Assembly: GCA_038330085.1 (NCBI GenBank)
Contig: JBBQNP010000055.1
Span: 1-28,083 of the forward strand
From: JAEUIA01 sp038330085
Lineage (GTDB): Bacteria; Planctomycetota; UBA1135; GCA-002686595
Direction: 5' to 3'
Length of the DNA stretch: 28,083 nucleotides
Shown here: in pieces, positions 1-8,660 of the stretch
Layout: the number at the start of each line of letters is the position of its first letter
How positions within the stretch are numbered: the stretch's first letter is position 1
The notes under the pieces: model-generated
What the model was told of the DNA's origin: nothing
Database searches by the model: none
The model's input: only the letters and a program-made list of their open reading frames with translations
Position numbers and translations under genes: made by a program

Positions 1-2992
1 GTCCGAGGTCGAAGAGGAACACTTTCCCGATGGTCAGCATCAACAAGACGAGGCTCGCCCAGCGCAGCGCGCCGCGTCCACGTCCGACGCCGAGCCCCAA
101 GAGCACGAGCGCGTAGATCGCCCACGCGATCGAGGCCGCCAAGTCGCGCGCCGGCAAGCGTTCGAATCGCCACGTGAAGTCGGGCATGTTCGAGAAGGCA
201 TCCGCGATCTCGAGGTTGATCCACGCGAACACCAGCAGCACGGCGCAGATGCCGGCGATGCCCGACGCGACGACTTGCGCCTGGCTTTGGCGCAAGCAGC
301 GCGCGGCCAGGCCGGCGGCGAGCGCGGGCAACACATACGCGTACGCGAGCGTGTTCCACACGCGCACGTCGGACCGCGGAAACGAGCTCCACGGGCGGAT
401 GACGACGAGCAGGAACGTCGACACCACGAGCGCGATCACGGACGCCCAGGTCAGCGCACGAGCTTCGATGCGACGGCCGAGCAGCGCGACGCCGAACGCG
501 AACAGCGCCAGCGTGACCCCGACGACCTCGTGGTCGACCTGCAGCGGCACGACCAGCGCCGCGAAGAGGATGGCGACGCAGGCGAACATGATGCGCCCCG
601 CGCGCTGCGCACGGTCTTCGTCCGCGCGCAAGAACCACAGGCACAGTGCCGCGAACACGGCCAGCGCTTCGAACGCGAGCGGCACGAGGAAGACCGGTGC
701 GTCCGGCCAGTGTTCGACGAACAAGACGTGCACGGTCGGGAACCACACGAGCGGCACGAGTGCTGCCGTTCTCCAGGCATTCGTGCGCCCGACCCAGTAC
801 GACGTGCGCACGATGGGCCACAGCGTGAACACGGCGACGTGGATCAGCGCGAGCGTCATCAACGGTTCGAAGTGCGCGTCGCGTAAGGTCGGCATCGCTT
901 CGAATCCTCCCGTGATGCACGCCGACCAGGAGGCCAACACCGCGCAGACGTAGAGCGCGCTGGAGCGGGAAGCCGTCGCCGCGAACGCGATCTGCGCACC
1001 GAGCACGAGCACGGCGGAGACCGACATGCCGATCACCGCTCCCGCGGGCTCGTCGAACGTGCTCGTCGCGAACATGGCGGGCACGCCGAACGCCGCCACC
1101 GACCAGAAGATCCCCGCTGGAACGCGTCGACGCAGCAGCCATGCGGACAAGAGGACCACGCCTCCGAACGACACGAGCGCGCCGCACCACACCAGCGTGT
1201 AGGGAACGTTCTCGACTGCGACGTGCGCCCGGCTCCAGGCGCAAGCAGTCAGCCCGGCCAACGCCGTCGATGCGATCGCGGTGGCCGAGGGTGCACCGAG
1301 CGCGATGGTGCGCAGCACGCACAACGCCAGCGCCATGGTCAGCCCGATCCAGGGCCACGGTCCGTTCCCCTGCGGACCGGTCAACGCGGCGACCGCAACG
1401 AGCTGAAATCCGATCGCGGCGGCCACCACGGCGTTGCGCGCGCCATGTCGCACGTCGTCGTTCACGGGGCGCAGCACGGCCAGCTCGGCCACGATCAGGT
1501 GCAGGATCGCGAGGCCCAGCGCGCAACCGAACAGCTCTTCCTGATGCGCAAAATCGAGCCTGAAATCGCGCGAAACGGCCCATGTGAGGACCAACGAGAC
1601 CGCGCCGACGGCGCTCCCGAACGGCAACCAGGGCATGTCGCCGCGGCGCGCGACCCACCCCGCTGCGATGGCGAGCACGCCGGCGAAACAAGCGAGCGGC
1701 CACAAGCTGGGCCCCAAGTCGCGGTCCTGTGCGAACCACGCCGCGAACACGAACGGCACCAGCAGCGCTCCCGCCTGGCTGACGATCCATCGACGTCGCT
1801 CGGGCCCGCTGACCTGCGCCGCGACGAGCACGAAGGCGAACGCGAACACGCCGAGCATCACGAGCGCGAACGTGAGGCGCTCGTGCGTCATGTGCGCGCC
1901 GATCCAGAGTGACTGGATGACGAACGTGCCGATCAGCGCAAGCAGTCCGACCGAGGGCCAACGCCGCTTCTGCGCCACGAACAAGAACCCGAAGTCGAGC
2001 AGGAGCACGTATCCGAACAACGAAATGGGCCGGTCGGAATGGCTCGACAACGCGAGCGGCGTCGCAAAGCCGCCGACGAGACCGAGCACGGCGATCACGT
2101 GCGATGCATGCCGCTGTGCGAGCCATCCGCACGCCACGGTGACGCCGACCATCGCCGCGAACGCTGTCGGGAAACCGATCATGCCGTACAGGACGTGCGC
2201 GGCCCACGATGACGCGTACAAGAGCACCGCTCCCGCTCCGGTGAGCGAGCTCGCGACGATGTCGTAGCCGCGTTGACGCAGCGGAATTTCCGCGAGGAAG
2301 CACACGACGCCGACGCAGGCGCTGATGATCACGCGCATCTGCGGCGTGATCACCTGGTGCTCGATCGTGTACTGCAGGAAAAGAAAGCCCGCGATGGCGA
2401 GGACGATTCCGCCCAAGACTGCAAAACCGCGCACGCCGAGCCAGCGCTCGAAGTCGACACCGGTCGTGGTGGCTGCGCGCTCGGGCGGCGTCGGCGCAGA
2501 CGAACTCGCATCGGACGAGGCCGAACCCGCGGCGGATCTGTGAGCTTCACGCGGCGAATCGCTCGAACCTGTCGACGCGTAGGTCGGCGCCGGAGCTGTC
2601 GGTGGTGAAACGACTGCGTCCGGCGATCTCGCGATGGACGCCGCCATCGGCGCCGCGATTGCTTCTGTCGGTCTCGCGGTTCCATCTGCCGTGGCCGACG
2701 CAGGCATTTTCAGCGGCGCCTGCGATGTCTGCGGCGTGGTCGGTGCGAAGGGCGCAGTCGGCGTCGGTTGCGCCCGCGCCGCATCGACGGAAGGCGATGC
2801 CTCCTTGTCCTCCGACCGAGCCGACTCCGATGCCCGCTTCGCCTGAGCTTGCAGCATCGACATCTGCCGGCCGAGATCCCGCACGCTGCGCTCGAGCGAC
2901 CTGATGCGCACATACGCCACGATGCCGAGCACGAGCGCGACCGCGACGAGCAGCAACAGTCCCAGCGCGAGCAGGATGGCGAGGTCTTCCAT
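1..2992 (-). CDS. DUF2339 family multi-pass membrane protein (3' end outside window)
   Basis: The frame was read codon by codon from the ATG at 2992 to the left edge: 997 residues and no stop, so the C-terminus is missing. The N-terminus has one hydrophobic helix (about residues 4-27), then a short heptad-like charged stretch (about 30-55). A low-complexity Ala/Pro/Ser/Thr linker follows to about residue 165. The rest is almost continuous transmembrane helices separated by very short loops. The last visible residues read GKVFLFDLG, which matches the conserved KvFLyDl end of DUF2339 proteins, so perhaps only tens of residues are lost. The family has no established biochemical role; it is an inner-membrane protein of unknown function. 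The gene is divergent from the CPBP protease gene, with 66 bp between the two start codons. No clear Shine-Dalgarno site precedes the ATG. The family call is from recall of its architecture and C-terminal motif. Confidence 0.85.
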   Translation of the reverse strand, partial: MEDLAILLALGLLLLVAVALVLGIVAYVRIRSLERSVRDLGRQMSMLQAQAKRASESARSEDKEASPSVDAARAQPTPTAPFAPTTPQTSQAPLKMPASATADGTARPTEAIAAPMAASIARSPDAVVSPPTAPAPTYASTGSSDSPREAHRSAAGSASSDASSSAPTPPERAATTTGVDFERWLGVRGFAVLGGIVLAIAGFLFLQYTIEHQVITPQMRVIISACVGVVCFLAEIPLRQRGYDIVASSLTGAGAVLLYASSWAAHVLYGMIGFPTAFAAMVGVTVACGWLAQRHASHVIAVLGLVGGFATPLALSSHSDRPISLFGYVLLLDFGFLFVAQKRRWPSVGLLALIGTFVIQSLWIGAHMTHERLTFALVMLGVFAFAFVLVAAQVSGPERRRWIVSQAGALLVPFVFAAWFAQDRDLGPSLWPLACFAGVLAIAAGWVARRGDMPWLPFGSAVGAVSLVLTWAVSRDFRLDFAHQEELFGCALGLAILHLIVAELAVLRPVNDDVRHGARNAVVAAAIGFQLVAVAALTGPQGNGPWPWIGLTMALALCVLRTIALGAPSATAIASTALAGLTACAWSRAHVAVENVPYTLVWCGALVSFGGVVLLSAWLLRRRVPAGIFWSVAAFGVPAMFATSTFDEPAGAVIGMSVSAVLVLGAQIAFAATASRSSALYVCAVLASWSACITGGFEAMPTLRDAHFEPLMTLALIHVAVFTLWPIVRTSYWVGRTNAWRTAALVPLVWFPTVHVLFVEHWPDAPVFLVPLAFEALAVFAALCLWFLRADEDRAQRAGRIMFACVAILFAALVVPLQVDHEVVGVTLALFAFGVALLGRRIEARALTWASVIALVVSTFLLVVIRPWSSFPRSDVRVWNTLAYAYVLPALAAGLAARCLRQSQAQVVASGIAGICAVLLVFAWINLEIADAFSNMPDFTWRFERLPARDLAASIAWAIYALVLLGLGVGRGRGALRWASLVLLMLTIGKVFLFDLG

Positions 2993-3042
2993 TCGCGTGC
3001 GACATCATCCGCGAAGCACCCGACGATCTCCACCCTGCGTGG

Positions 3043-3048
3043 TATCGT
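3043..3048 (+). promoter_or_regulatory. putative -10 hexamer TATCGT close to the CPBP start
   Basis: TATCGT lies 10 nt before the ATG at 3059. A transcript starting about 6-7 nt after this hexamer would have a leader of only a few bases. No convincing -35 element is seen. The same arrangement recurs before 8741, 10389 and (minus strand) 21205, which is the main reason to list it. Confidence 0.35.
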
Positions 3049-3058
3049 CCCGCACTTC

Positions 3059-4576
3059 ATGGCGGACGATGACACCGATCGAAAGACCCCGCGCGTGCCC
3101 GCCAAAGCACCCGAGACCGGACGGGGTTTCTCGCAGCTCCTGACGCTCGGGCTCGGCTTCGCACTCATCGGCGTGGTGGCGTCGCTGTCGATGTCGGGCA
3201 ACGACAGCGCGCGGGCGTTCTTGCTCGAAAAGCCCATCGAGACCGTCGAGCGCGTGTTCGAGCGCGACCTGTGGCTCGAGGATGCGATCACCACGCTGCC
3301 GGATTGGTCGCACAGGGTCGTCAGCGCGCTCGTCGATGCGGGTCCATCGAAGCGCGAGGAAGCGATCCACGCATTCACCGAGATCCTCGCAACGGGTGGC
3401 AATCCCCCGCTCGAATCCGGCGGGAGACCAACGACCATCGATCCCGCTGTGCTCGACGGTTTGCGCGCGCGACGCATGGTGCTGCTCGCCGACGTCGACC
3501 GCATCGAAGAGGCGTCGGGCGACGTGAAGAACCTGATTGCCGACGGTCACGTCACGTTCGTCGACGCCGTCAAGCGCGCGTGGTCGCGAGTGCGCTCCGA
3601 CGACGTGCGACCGCTCGCCGCGTACGACTTGTCGATCGCGGGCGAGGACTGGATCGGCGTGCACCTCCAGCACCGTCTCGCCGTGGCGACGGGATCGGAC
3701 GATGTACGCGCATCCCTCGAGCGTTCGATCCTCGAACGGCGGGACGACGTTGCCGCTCGACTGAGGCTGATTGCTCTCGCGCAGATCGTCCCTTTGCTCG
3801 CGGGGTTCGCCCTCTTGCTGGTGTGGATCGCGCGCAACCGGCCGCCGAGCATCACCTCGAGTGCGGAGATCCCGCCGACGTGGACGTTCCACGACGGATA
3901 CGGCGTGGTCGTGCGCTCTGCGTTCGGCGCGATCGCCATCGCTCTCGTGCTCGGGCAGGTTGCATTGTGGCTCGATCAGAGCGGTCGGAACACGTGGGCC
4001 GAGATCGTTACGGCGTGGGGTGCGCTGCTGATGGCGTTGCCGATGTTGTGGCTCGTGCGCAAGCGGCTGCTCGCACCGTTCGGCCGCACGTTCAGCGCCA
4101 TGTTCGGACTCGAGTCGCTCCCTCGGCCGCTGTGGTGGATCGGCTTCACCCTCGCGCTGATCGCCGTCGATCAGCTCGGCTCGCGCGCGATCGTCGACTT
4201 GTTCCGACTCGGCGGGATCGGCACGCACTGGTCGGAAGGCTTCACGTCGTTCGCGATCTGGCAGCACAAGCCGCTCGTGCTCGCGAACTCGATCGACGCG
4301 TGCGCGTGGTCACCGTTCTTCGAAGAGCTCGGCTTTCGCGGGCTCTTGTACGCGACGTTGCGCCGGCACTATCGACCGGGACAAGCGGCGCTCTTCTCGG
4401 CAGCGCTGTTCGGCATGGGGCACTTCCTTTCGTTGCCCAGCCTGGCCGGCCTCACGTGGAGCGGCTTCGTGTACGCATTGGCATTCGAACGCTGCCGCAG
4501 TCTTTGGCCCGCAGTGCTGTGCTCCGCGTGGGCCAACGCATTCTCGATCGCAGCCACGGTGTTGATCTATCGGTAG
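3059..4576 (+). CDS. CPBP family intramembrane (CAAX-type) protease
   Basis: 505 residues from the ATG at 3059, chosen because it follows a -10-like box and leaves an N-terminal helix (about residues 24-45) near the start. A soluble, mostly helical segment of roughly 200 residues separates that helix from a membrane array in the second half. The three CPBP motifs are present: EELGFR with Glu422, Glu423 and Arg427; FGMGHF with His455; and SAWANAF with Asn493. These form the intramembrane glutamic/metal-type active site of the CAAX protease and bacteriocin-processing (Abi) family. Bacterial members cleave or modify membrane proteins, and the substrate cannot be read from sequence. Most bacterial members are 200-300 residues, so the long N-terminal segment is unusual and may be extracytoplasmic. 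The next gene starts 94 bp downstream on the same strand. Confidence 0.9.
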   Translation: MADDDTDRKTPRVPAKAPETGRGFSQLLTLGLGFALIGVVASLSMSGNDSARAFLLEKPIETVERVFERDLWLEDAITTLPDWSHRVVSALVDAGPSKREEAIHAFTEILATGGNPPLESGGRPTTIDPAVLDGLRARRMVLLADVDRIEEASGDVKNLIADGHVTFVDAVKRAWSRVRSDDVRPLAAYDLSIAGEDWIGVHLQHRLAVATGSDDVRASLERSILERRDDVAARLRLIALAQIVPLLAGFALLLVWIARNRPPSITSSAEIPPTWTFHDGYGVVVRSAFGAIAIALVLGQVALWLDQSGRNTWAEIVTAWGALLMALPMLWLVRKRLLAPFGRTFSAMFGLESLPRPLWWIGFTLALIAVDQLGSRAIVDLFRLGGIGTHWSEGFTSFAIWQHKPLVLANSIDACAWSPFFEELGFRGLLYATLRRHYRPGQAALFSAALFGMGHFLSLPSLAGLTWSGFVYALAFERCRSLWPAVLCSAWANAFSIAATVLIYR

Positions 4577-4670
4577 CACGTCGGCGGCGGGATTCCTGCC
4601 GATCTCCCTTCGCGCTGCAAGCTCCATCGGACATCCTGGGAACGCTCGGCACTTCCAGACCGAGAGCAAC

Positions 4671-6374
4671 ATGCTCGCTCCGAACTCCGCACCGCGCACG
4701 GCTCACGAGAGCATCAGCCGACGGACGGCTTGCATCGTGCTCTGCGCCCTCGTGGTGCTCGCGGCCTATCTGAGGTTTCGCGGCTACGACGCACTCTTGC
4801 CCTACGGCACGCAGCCCGATGCACGCCCGGTCGTGCAGCAGATCGAGTTGATCCGAACCGGAGCGCCGCATCCTGAGCGCGATCCGAACTGGTCGTACTA
4901 CTCACTTTTCGTCGCACGCGTCGTCGCCATGTTGCCCGAGGCGAAACCCTCCGCGGCGCGTTCGTTGGAGGAGCATCTCACGTGCGCGGGGCTGATGTTC
5001 GCGCAAATGCGGCTGCTGTCGATACTGATTTCGTTGCTCGCGGTGCCCGCCACGTACCTGCTGGCGCGCTGGTTCCTCGATCGAACACGATCGATTTTCG
5101 CAGCCGGGCTGATTGCAACGAGCTTGCTGCACGGATCCCTCTCCACCTTGGAGAAGCCGCACGCGATCGTGACCTCGTTCGTGCTGCTTGGGATGCTCGC
5201 GGCGTTGCGAACCTGGCGCAAGCCGACGATCGGTTCGTATGCGCTGTGCGGGATCAGCGGCGCAGCGGCACTCGGTGCGTTGCAGAACGGGCTGATGGTC
5301 CTGCCGGCGTTCGCGGCTGCGCACTTGCTTGGGAAGCGCGGAAATCGAACGCGTACGATCGCATGGATCGGACCGTGCGTCGCGGTCGCGATCCTCGCGG
5401 TGGGTTGGTACTGGTTGTGGCCCGGACGCCCGTCGCGTGAAGGGCACGAACCGGGCAAGTGGTCGATCACGATGACCGGACAGGTGATCGACCTCTCGAA
5501 GCTCGACGGCAAAGGCGCAGTGCGCATGGTGAGCGAACTGTGGGGACTCGATCCGCTGCTCGTCCTGCTGTGCGCGATCGGTCTCGGATGCGGAGCCGCA
5601 TTCGGGCTCGCGCGCATCTGGAAGAGCGGCGCATGGCGCCCCCTCGCGATCGTGCTCGCGAGCGTTGCTCCGTACGCCGCGCTGACGGGGCTCTACTCGT
5701 ACACCGCCGGTCGTTACGTGCTGCCGCTCGTTCCCTACATCGCCTGCGTCGCGGCGAGCGCGATCCCGCGCCGGTTCGCGGGCGTTTCGCTCCTGCTGCT
5801 GATCGTTCCGCTCGTCCCGGCGTGGCGCATGGCAGAGTTGCGCGCCCGGCCCGACACGTACGAGGAAGCCGCGACCTTCATCGCGCAGCATGTGCCGCCT
5901 GAAGAGACGGTGTTGGAGGTTCCGCCGTTCGACGTGCCGCTCTTCACCGACGAGCGCACGACGCGCGCGAACGCGGCCTTGCCCTGGGCGACGTCCTGGT
6001 CGCGATACCTCGCGGGTCTCGATCCGAGCTGGATCGAAGGAACGCGGCACTCGATCCTCAACCAGCCCTCGAGCGGCACGTCGACACCGCGCAGACATGC
6101 GAGCTCCGACCTGTCGTACTTCGAAGCCAACGGCGCGCGATGGGTGCTCTCCGGCTGCGGAAAAAACCCGCCGTCGCACGGCGAGGAGCTCGCGACGTTG
6201 CGCACGCAAGCACAACTCGTGGCGCGATTCTCTCCGCTCGCTGACGACGACGGTCGCGACACGACGATGCCTCCGTTCGATCCGGATCGCTGGCCGGGGC
6301 TGTTTCCGCGCGCGTGGCGGATCGTCCAAGCGCGCGCAATCGGGCCGACGCTAGAACTGTTCCGGCTGCCGTGA
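4671..6374 (+). CDS. GT-C fold membrane glycosyltransferase (GT39/ArnT-like)
   Basis: 567 residues. A first hydrophobic helix (about 20-37) is followed by a periplasmic loop containing QPDARPVVQQ, the place where ArnT/PMT-like enzymes carry catalytic acidic residues. About ten more helices follow up to residue about 390, then a soluble C-terminal domain of about 175 residues. This is the layout of GT-C enzymes that use polyprenyl-phosphate-linked sugars to glycosylate lipids, proteins or polysaccharides on the outer face of the inner membrane. The motif HGSLSTLEKPH in the third cytoplasmic or periplasmic loop is typical of the family in general form. The acceptor and sugar cannot be predicted. 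It is preceded by only a weak GAGAG-like ribosome site. It converges on the cyanophycinase gene 45 bp downstream. Confidence 0.75.
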   Translation: MLAPNSAPRTAHESISRRTACIVLCALVVLAAYLRFRGYDALLPYGTQPDARPVVQQIELIRTGAPHPERDPNWSYYSLFVARVVAMLPEAKPSAARSLEEHLTCAGLMFAQMRLLSILISLLAVPATYLLARWFLDRTRSIFAAGLIATSLLHGSLSTLEKPHAIVTSFVLLGMLAALRTWRKPTIGSYALCGISGAAALGALQNGLMVLPAFAAAHLLGKRGNRTRTIAWIGPCVAVAILAVGWYWLWPGRPSREGHEPGKWSITMTGQVIDLSKLDGKGAVRMVSELWGLDPLLVLLCAIGLGCGAAFGLARIWKSGAWRPLAIVLASVAPYAALTGLYSYTAGRYVLPLVPYIACVAASAIPRRFAGVSLLLLIVPLVPAWRMAELRARPDTYEEAATFIAQHVPPEETVLEVPPFDVPLFTDERTTRANAALPWATSWSRYLAGLDPSWIEGTRHSILNQPSSGTSTPRRHASSDLSYFEANGARWVLSGCGKNPPSHGEELATLRTQAQLVARFSPLADDDGRDTTMPPFDPDRWPGLFPRAWRIVQARAIGPTLELFRLP

Positions 6375-6377
6375 TGC

Positions 6378-6411
6378 GCGGGCTGTCAGGCTCTCAGCTC
6401 TGACCGCCCGC
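6378..6411. terminator. hairpin between convergent genes, possible bidirectional terminator
   Basis: GCGGGCTGTCAG (6378-6389) pairs with CTGACCGCCCGC (6400-6411) at 11 of 12 positions around a 10-nt loop. It fills the 45-bp gap between two convergent stop codons. There is no T-run on either side, so an intrinsic terminator is not proven. The position favours transcription termination or mRNA 3'-end protection for both genes. Confidence 0.45.
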
Positions 6412-6419
6412 TCTCGGGC

Positions 6420-7349
6420 TCACTTCGGCATCGGCTTGATCTCGAACGTGTCTCCGCGATGGAGCACGTTCAAGCTGAGGCCCGACGCGGAGAGGGTCTC
6501 GCCCGTTTTCGTCGCTACTTTCTGCGTCGGGTCGTTCGGCATTGCGTCCTTCTCCGCGGAACCTTCTTGCACTGTGCCCTCTATCGCCGCGCCGTTTTTG
6601 GCGGTGCGCTTCAGCGCCGTGCGTGCATCGAGCACGAGCACTGTGCTGTCGCCGATCACCTCGCACCTGCTGCCGTCGACGATCACCGCGGTCTTCTCGT
6701 CGATGCCAACGCCGACGAGTTCGGGATGGTCGAGCACGCACGCGAGCAGGCGCGTGAAGCGCTGACGCTTGACGAAGTGCTGATCGACGATCGCTTGCGG
6801 CCAGAAACCAAGCCCGTCCGTCGTCTCCGTTCCGCCCGAACGCACCGACGTGAGGTCGGCCTTGTCGCCGCCGATCAGCATGACGCTCGAGATCACGGCA
6901 GCACCGGCGCTCGTTCCGCCGACGACGGCGCCGTCCTGGTACCGCTTGCGCATCGCAGCGGGAATCGCGGTCTTCGCAAGGTGTTCCATGAGCCGCACCT
7001 GATCGCCGCCTCCCATCCATATGAAGTCGGCTTGAGCCACGAGCGCGAGCGCCGCCTTCTCGTCGGTCGGATCGAGGATGTCGATGTGCGTCGCCCCCCT
7101 CTCCGCCCAGAACTGCTTCGAGTCGGCACCGGACTTCTTGTCGTCCTCCGCAGCTTGCGGAACGACCAGCATGTGCGCGTCCTTGCCCCCGGCGAGCTGC
7201 AGCGCGCGAGCGATGATCTCGTCCGTTGTTCCACCACCGCCGACGATCACGAGCTTGCCCTTGGGACCGCTTTCGTCCGCGCCCTTCATCGAGGCGCAAC
7301 CGACCGTGATGAGGAGAGTGCACGCGAGCAGGGGGGTGAGTGTCTTCAT
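6420..7349 (-). CDS. cyanophycinase-like peptidase S51, probable lipoprotein
   Basis: 309 residues. The N-terminus is a lipoprotein-type signal: a hydrophobic core ending ITVGC with Cys18 as the likely lipidated residue. The peptidase S51/cyanophycinase fold is recognised from VIVGGGG (about 35-40), the nucleophile elbow GGTSAGAAV with Ser148, WMGGGDQ (111-117), DQHF with His191 and the GIDEKTA segment with Glu218. Cyanophycinases hydrolyse the Asp-Arg polymer cyanophycin to beta-Asp-Arg dipeptides, and exported homologues degrade external polymer or isoaspartyl peptides. The last 60 residues or so form an extra domain with a repeated threonine/lysine-rich segment. No cyanophycin synthetase is in the window, so a scavenging role at the cell surface is more likely than turnover of an internal reserve. 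It is divergent from the redoxin gene at 7498, with a 148-bp shared upstream region. Confidence 0.88.
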   Translation of the reverse strand: MKTLTPLLACTLLITVGCASMKGADESGPKGKLVIVGGGGTTDEIIARALQLAGGKDAHMLVVPQAAEDDKKSGADSKQFWAERGATHIDILDPTDEKAALALVAQADFIWMGGGDQVRLMEHLAKTAIPAAMRKRYQDGAVVGGTSAGAAVISSVMLIGGDKADLTSVRSGGTETTDGLGFWPQAIVDQHFVKRQRFTRLLACVLDHPELVGVGIDEKTAVIVDGSRCEVIGDSTVLVLDARTALKRTAKNGAAIEGTVQEGSAEKDAMPNDPTQKVATKTGETLSASGLSLNVLHRGDTFEIKPMPK

Positions 7350-7497
7350 GCCACCAGCCTGACTTGCACGCTTGGTACGTCAACTCTCTCGCAGTTCTGC
7401 GTGCGGCTCGAGGAAGTGGCGTATGCTGACTCCTGCAACCGGACCAGCTCTGCACGCCGTCGCTGTGCTCGAGCCGCCGGCAACCCAGGAGTCACCG

Positions 7498-8640
7498 ATG
7501 AAGAACTTGTTCCGATCCTGCCGCGTGCCGATCGCCGTGTTGGCGATGGGTGTGTGTGCTGCGTTCGGGTTCGCCCAGAGTCCCAAACCCGCTGCTGCTC
7601 CCGCGAGCACTCCGACCAAGGACGTGTCGCCGGCGCAGAAGAAACTCGACGACATCAACGCTCGCTACCAAAAGGCGATGGAGGAGTGGCAGGACCTGGC
7701 CACCAAAGCCAAGTCGCAAGAGGAGTACGAGGCCCTCGCCGAGAAGCGTCCGGGTGACGCGTTCCTCGACGAGCTCGAAGCCGTCGGCACTGAAGCCAAG
7801 GGCACCGCCACCGCAGCGCAAGCCTGGATCCAGTACGCGAGGATCGCGAGCGGGATGCGCAGCACGAACCAAGTCGCGAAGGCCGTGAAGGTGCTGGTCG
7901 AGGACCACATCACATCGCCTCTGCTCGCCGACGTTCCCGAAATGGTCGGGAATGCGTTCAAGCCGGCCAAGTCCGAAGAACTCTTGCGGCGGATGCTCGA
8001 CAAGTCGCCCGAGAAGAGCGTGCAAGCCTCCGCGATGCTCACGTTGGGCAAGCAGCTCATGTCCGAGAAGAACGCCAAGCCCGAGCGCGTCGCCGAAGGG
8101 CGCGCCCTGCTCGAGAAGGTGCAGAAGAACTACGCCGGCATCACCTCGTCGCGCGATGAGGAGTACGCCGCGGTCGCAGCGGGGCAACTGTTCGAGCTCG
8201 ACAACCTACAGGTTGGGAAGACCCCGCCCGACTTCGAGGTCACCGACGAGAACGGTGTGAAGTTCAAGCTCTCCGACTACCGCGGCAAGGTGGTGGTCAT
8301 CGACTTCTGGGGCAACTGGTGAGGCCCTTGCGTTGCGATGCTGCCGCACGAAAAGTCGCTCGTGAAGCGACTCCAATCGCAGCCCTTCGCCCTCATCGGC
8401 ATCAACAGCGACGGTGACGCCGACAAGGTGAAGAAGATCCTGAAAGATCGCGAGCTCACTTGGCGCCAAGCGATCGACGGATCGACGTCGGGCCCGCTCG
8501 CGACGAAGTGGAACATCAACAGTTGGCCGTCGATCTTCGTGGTCGATGCCAAGGGCGTGATCCGCTACAAGGACGTTCGCGGCGAGGGCATGGACAAGGC
8601 CGTCGACGAACTGCTGGCGGAGCTCACGCCGAAGAAGTGA
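7498..8640 (+). CDS. secreted TlpA-like thioredoxin-fold protein with probable selenocysteine (UGPC)
   Basis: 380 residues if the in-frame TGA at 8320-8322 is read as selenocysteine (residue 275). The start ATG has an AGGAG site 6 nt upstream (7487-7491). Residues 1-27 form a signal peptide. Residues about 45-235 are a charged helical region. The redoxin/TlpA domain begins at about 240 with PPDFEVTDENG and then KVVVIDFWGNW. The codons after TGG are TGA GGC CCT TGC, so the active site reads Trp-U275-Gly-Pro-Cys278 where relatives have WCGPC. The same frame continues for 105 codons with everything a TlpA domain needs: MLPHEK after the active site, a helix, and NSWPSIFVVD with cis-Pro344. It ends at a second TGA (8638-8640). 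No frameshift is needed. A SECIS-like hairpin starts 8 nt after the UGA. Likely role: extracytoplasmic thiol-disulfide or peroxide chemistry. Ordinary gene calling would stop at 274 residues and may call a false second gene from ATG 8338. Alternatives are a Cys-to-stop mutation or a base error. Confidence 0.88.
8320..8350 (+). promoter_or_regulatory. candidate bacterial SECIS element (UGA plus adjacent hairpin)
   Basis: Directly after the UGA, C8331-G8332-U8333 pairs with A8348-C8349-G8350. U8334 bulges out, and G8335-C8336-G8337 pairs with C8345-G8346-C8347. The apical loop is the 7 nt 8338-8344 (AUGCUGC). The loop begins 16 nt after the UGA. As I recall it, the E. coli fdhF SECIS has the same plan: three pairs (GGU/ACC), one bulged U, three pairs (GCA/UGC) and a small GGUC loop about 18 nt after its UGA. 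The loop here is larger, and its first G is at position three unless the top G-C pair opens. The structure was drawn by hand. Confidence 0.55.
8354..8372 (+). other. second perfect hairpin downstream of the UGA, alternative SECIS candidate
   Basis: AGTCGCT (8354-8360) and AGCGACT (8366-8372) form a 7-bp perfect stem with loop CGTGA, whose second base is G, as many bacterial SECIS loops require. The loop starts 39 nt after the UGA, at or just past the spacing usually accepted for bacterial SECIS elements. It may be an alternative or accessory structure, or simply a coding-sequence coincidence. Confidence 0.3.
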
Positions 8641-8660
8641 TCGGTGATTTGACGCTCTCC

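Noticed and set aside
174..2267. Long plus-strand open frames (for example 174-953, 1223-1912, 1584-2267)
   Set aside because: They lie antisense to the DUF2339 gene, are rich in Arg, Ser, Thr and Ala with no domain pattern, and are the expected by-product of GC-rich codon use on the other strand.
3005..6329. Long minus-strand frames at 3005-4267 and 4902-6329
   Set aside because: They are antisense to the CPBP protease and the GT-C glycosyltransferase, both of which show clear family motifs. The shadow frames are Arg/Glu/Asp/His-rich without any recognisable motif.
7498..8322. Redoxin gene as a pseudogene with a nonsense mutation
   Set aside because: The only lesion is at the one codon where Sec replaces Cys, the downstream half is fully conserved in pattern, and a SECIS-like hairpin follows. 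It remains the main alternative if Sec machinery is absent.
8338..8640. Separate 100-residue gene starting at ATG 8338
   Set aside because: It is the second half of the thioredoxin fold in the same frame as the upstream part, lacks a ribosome site and lacks the start of the domain. Read-through at TGA 8320 explains it better.
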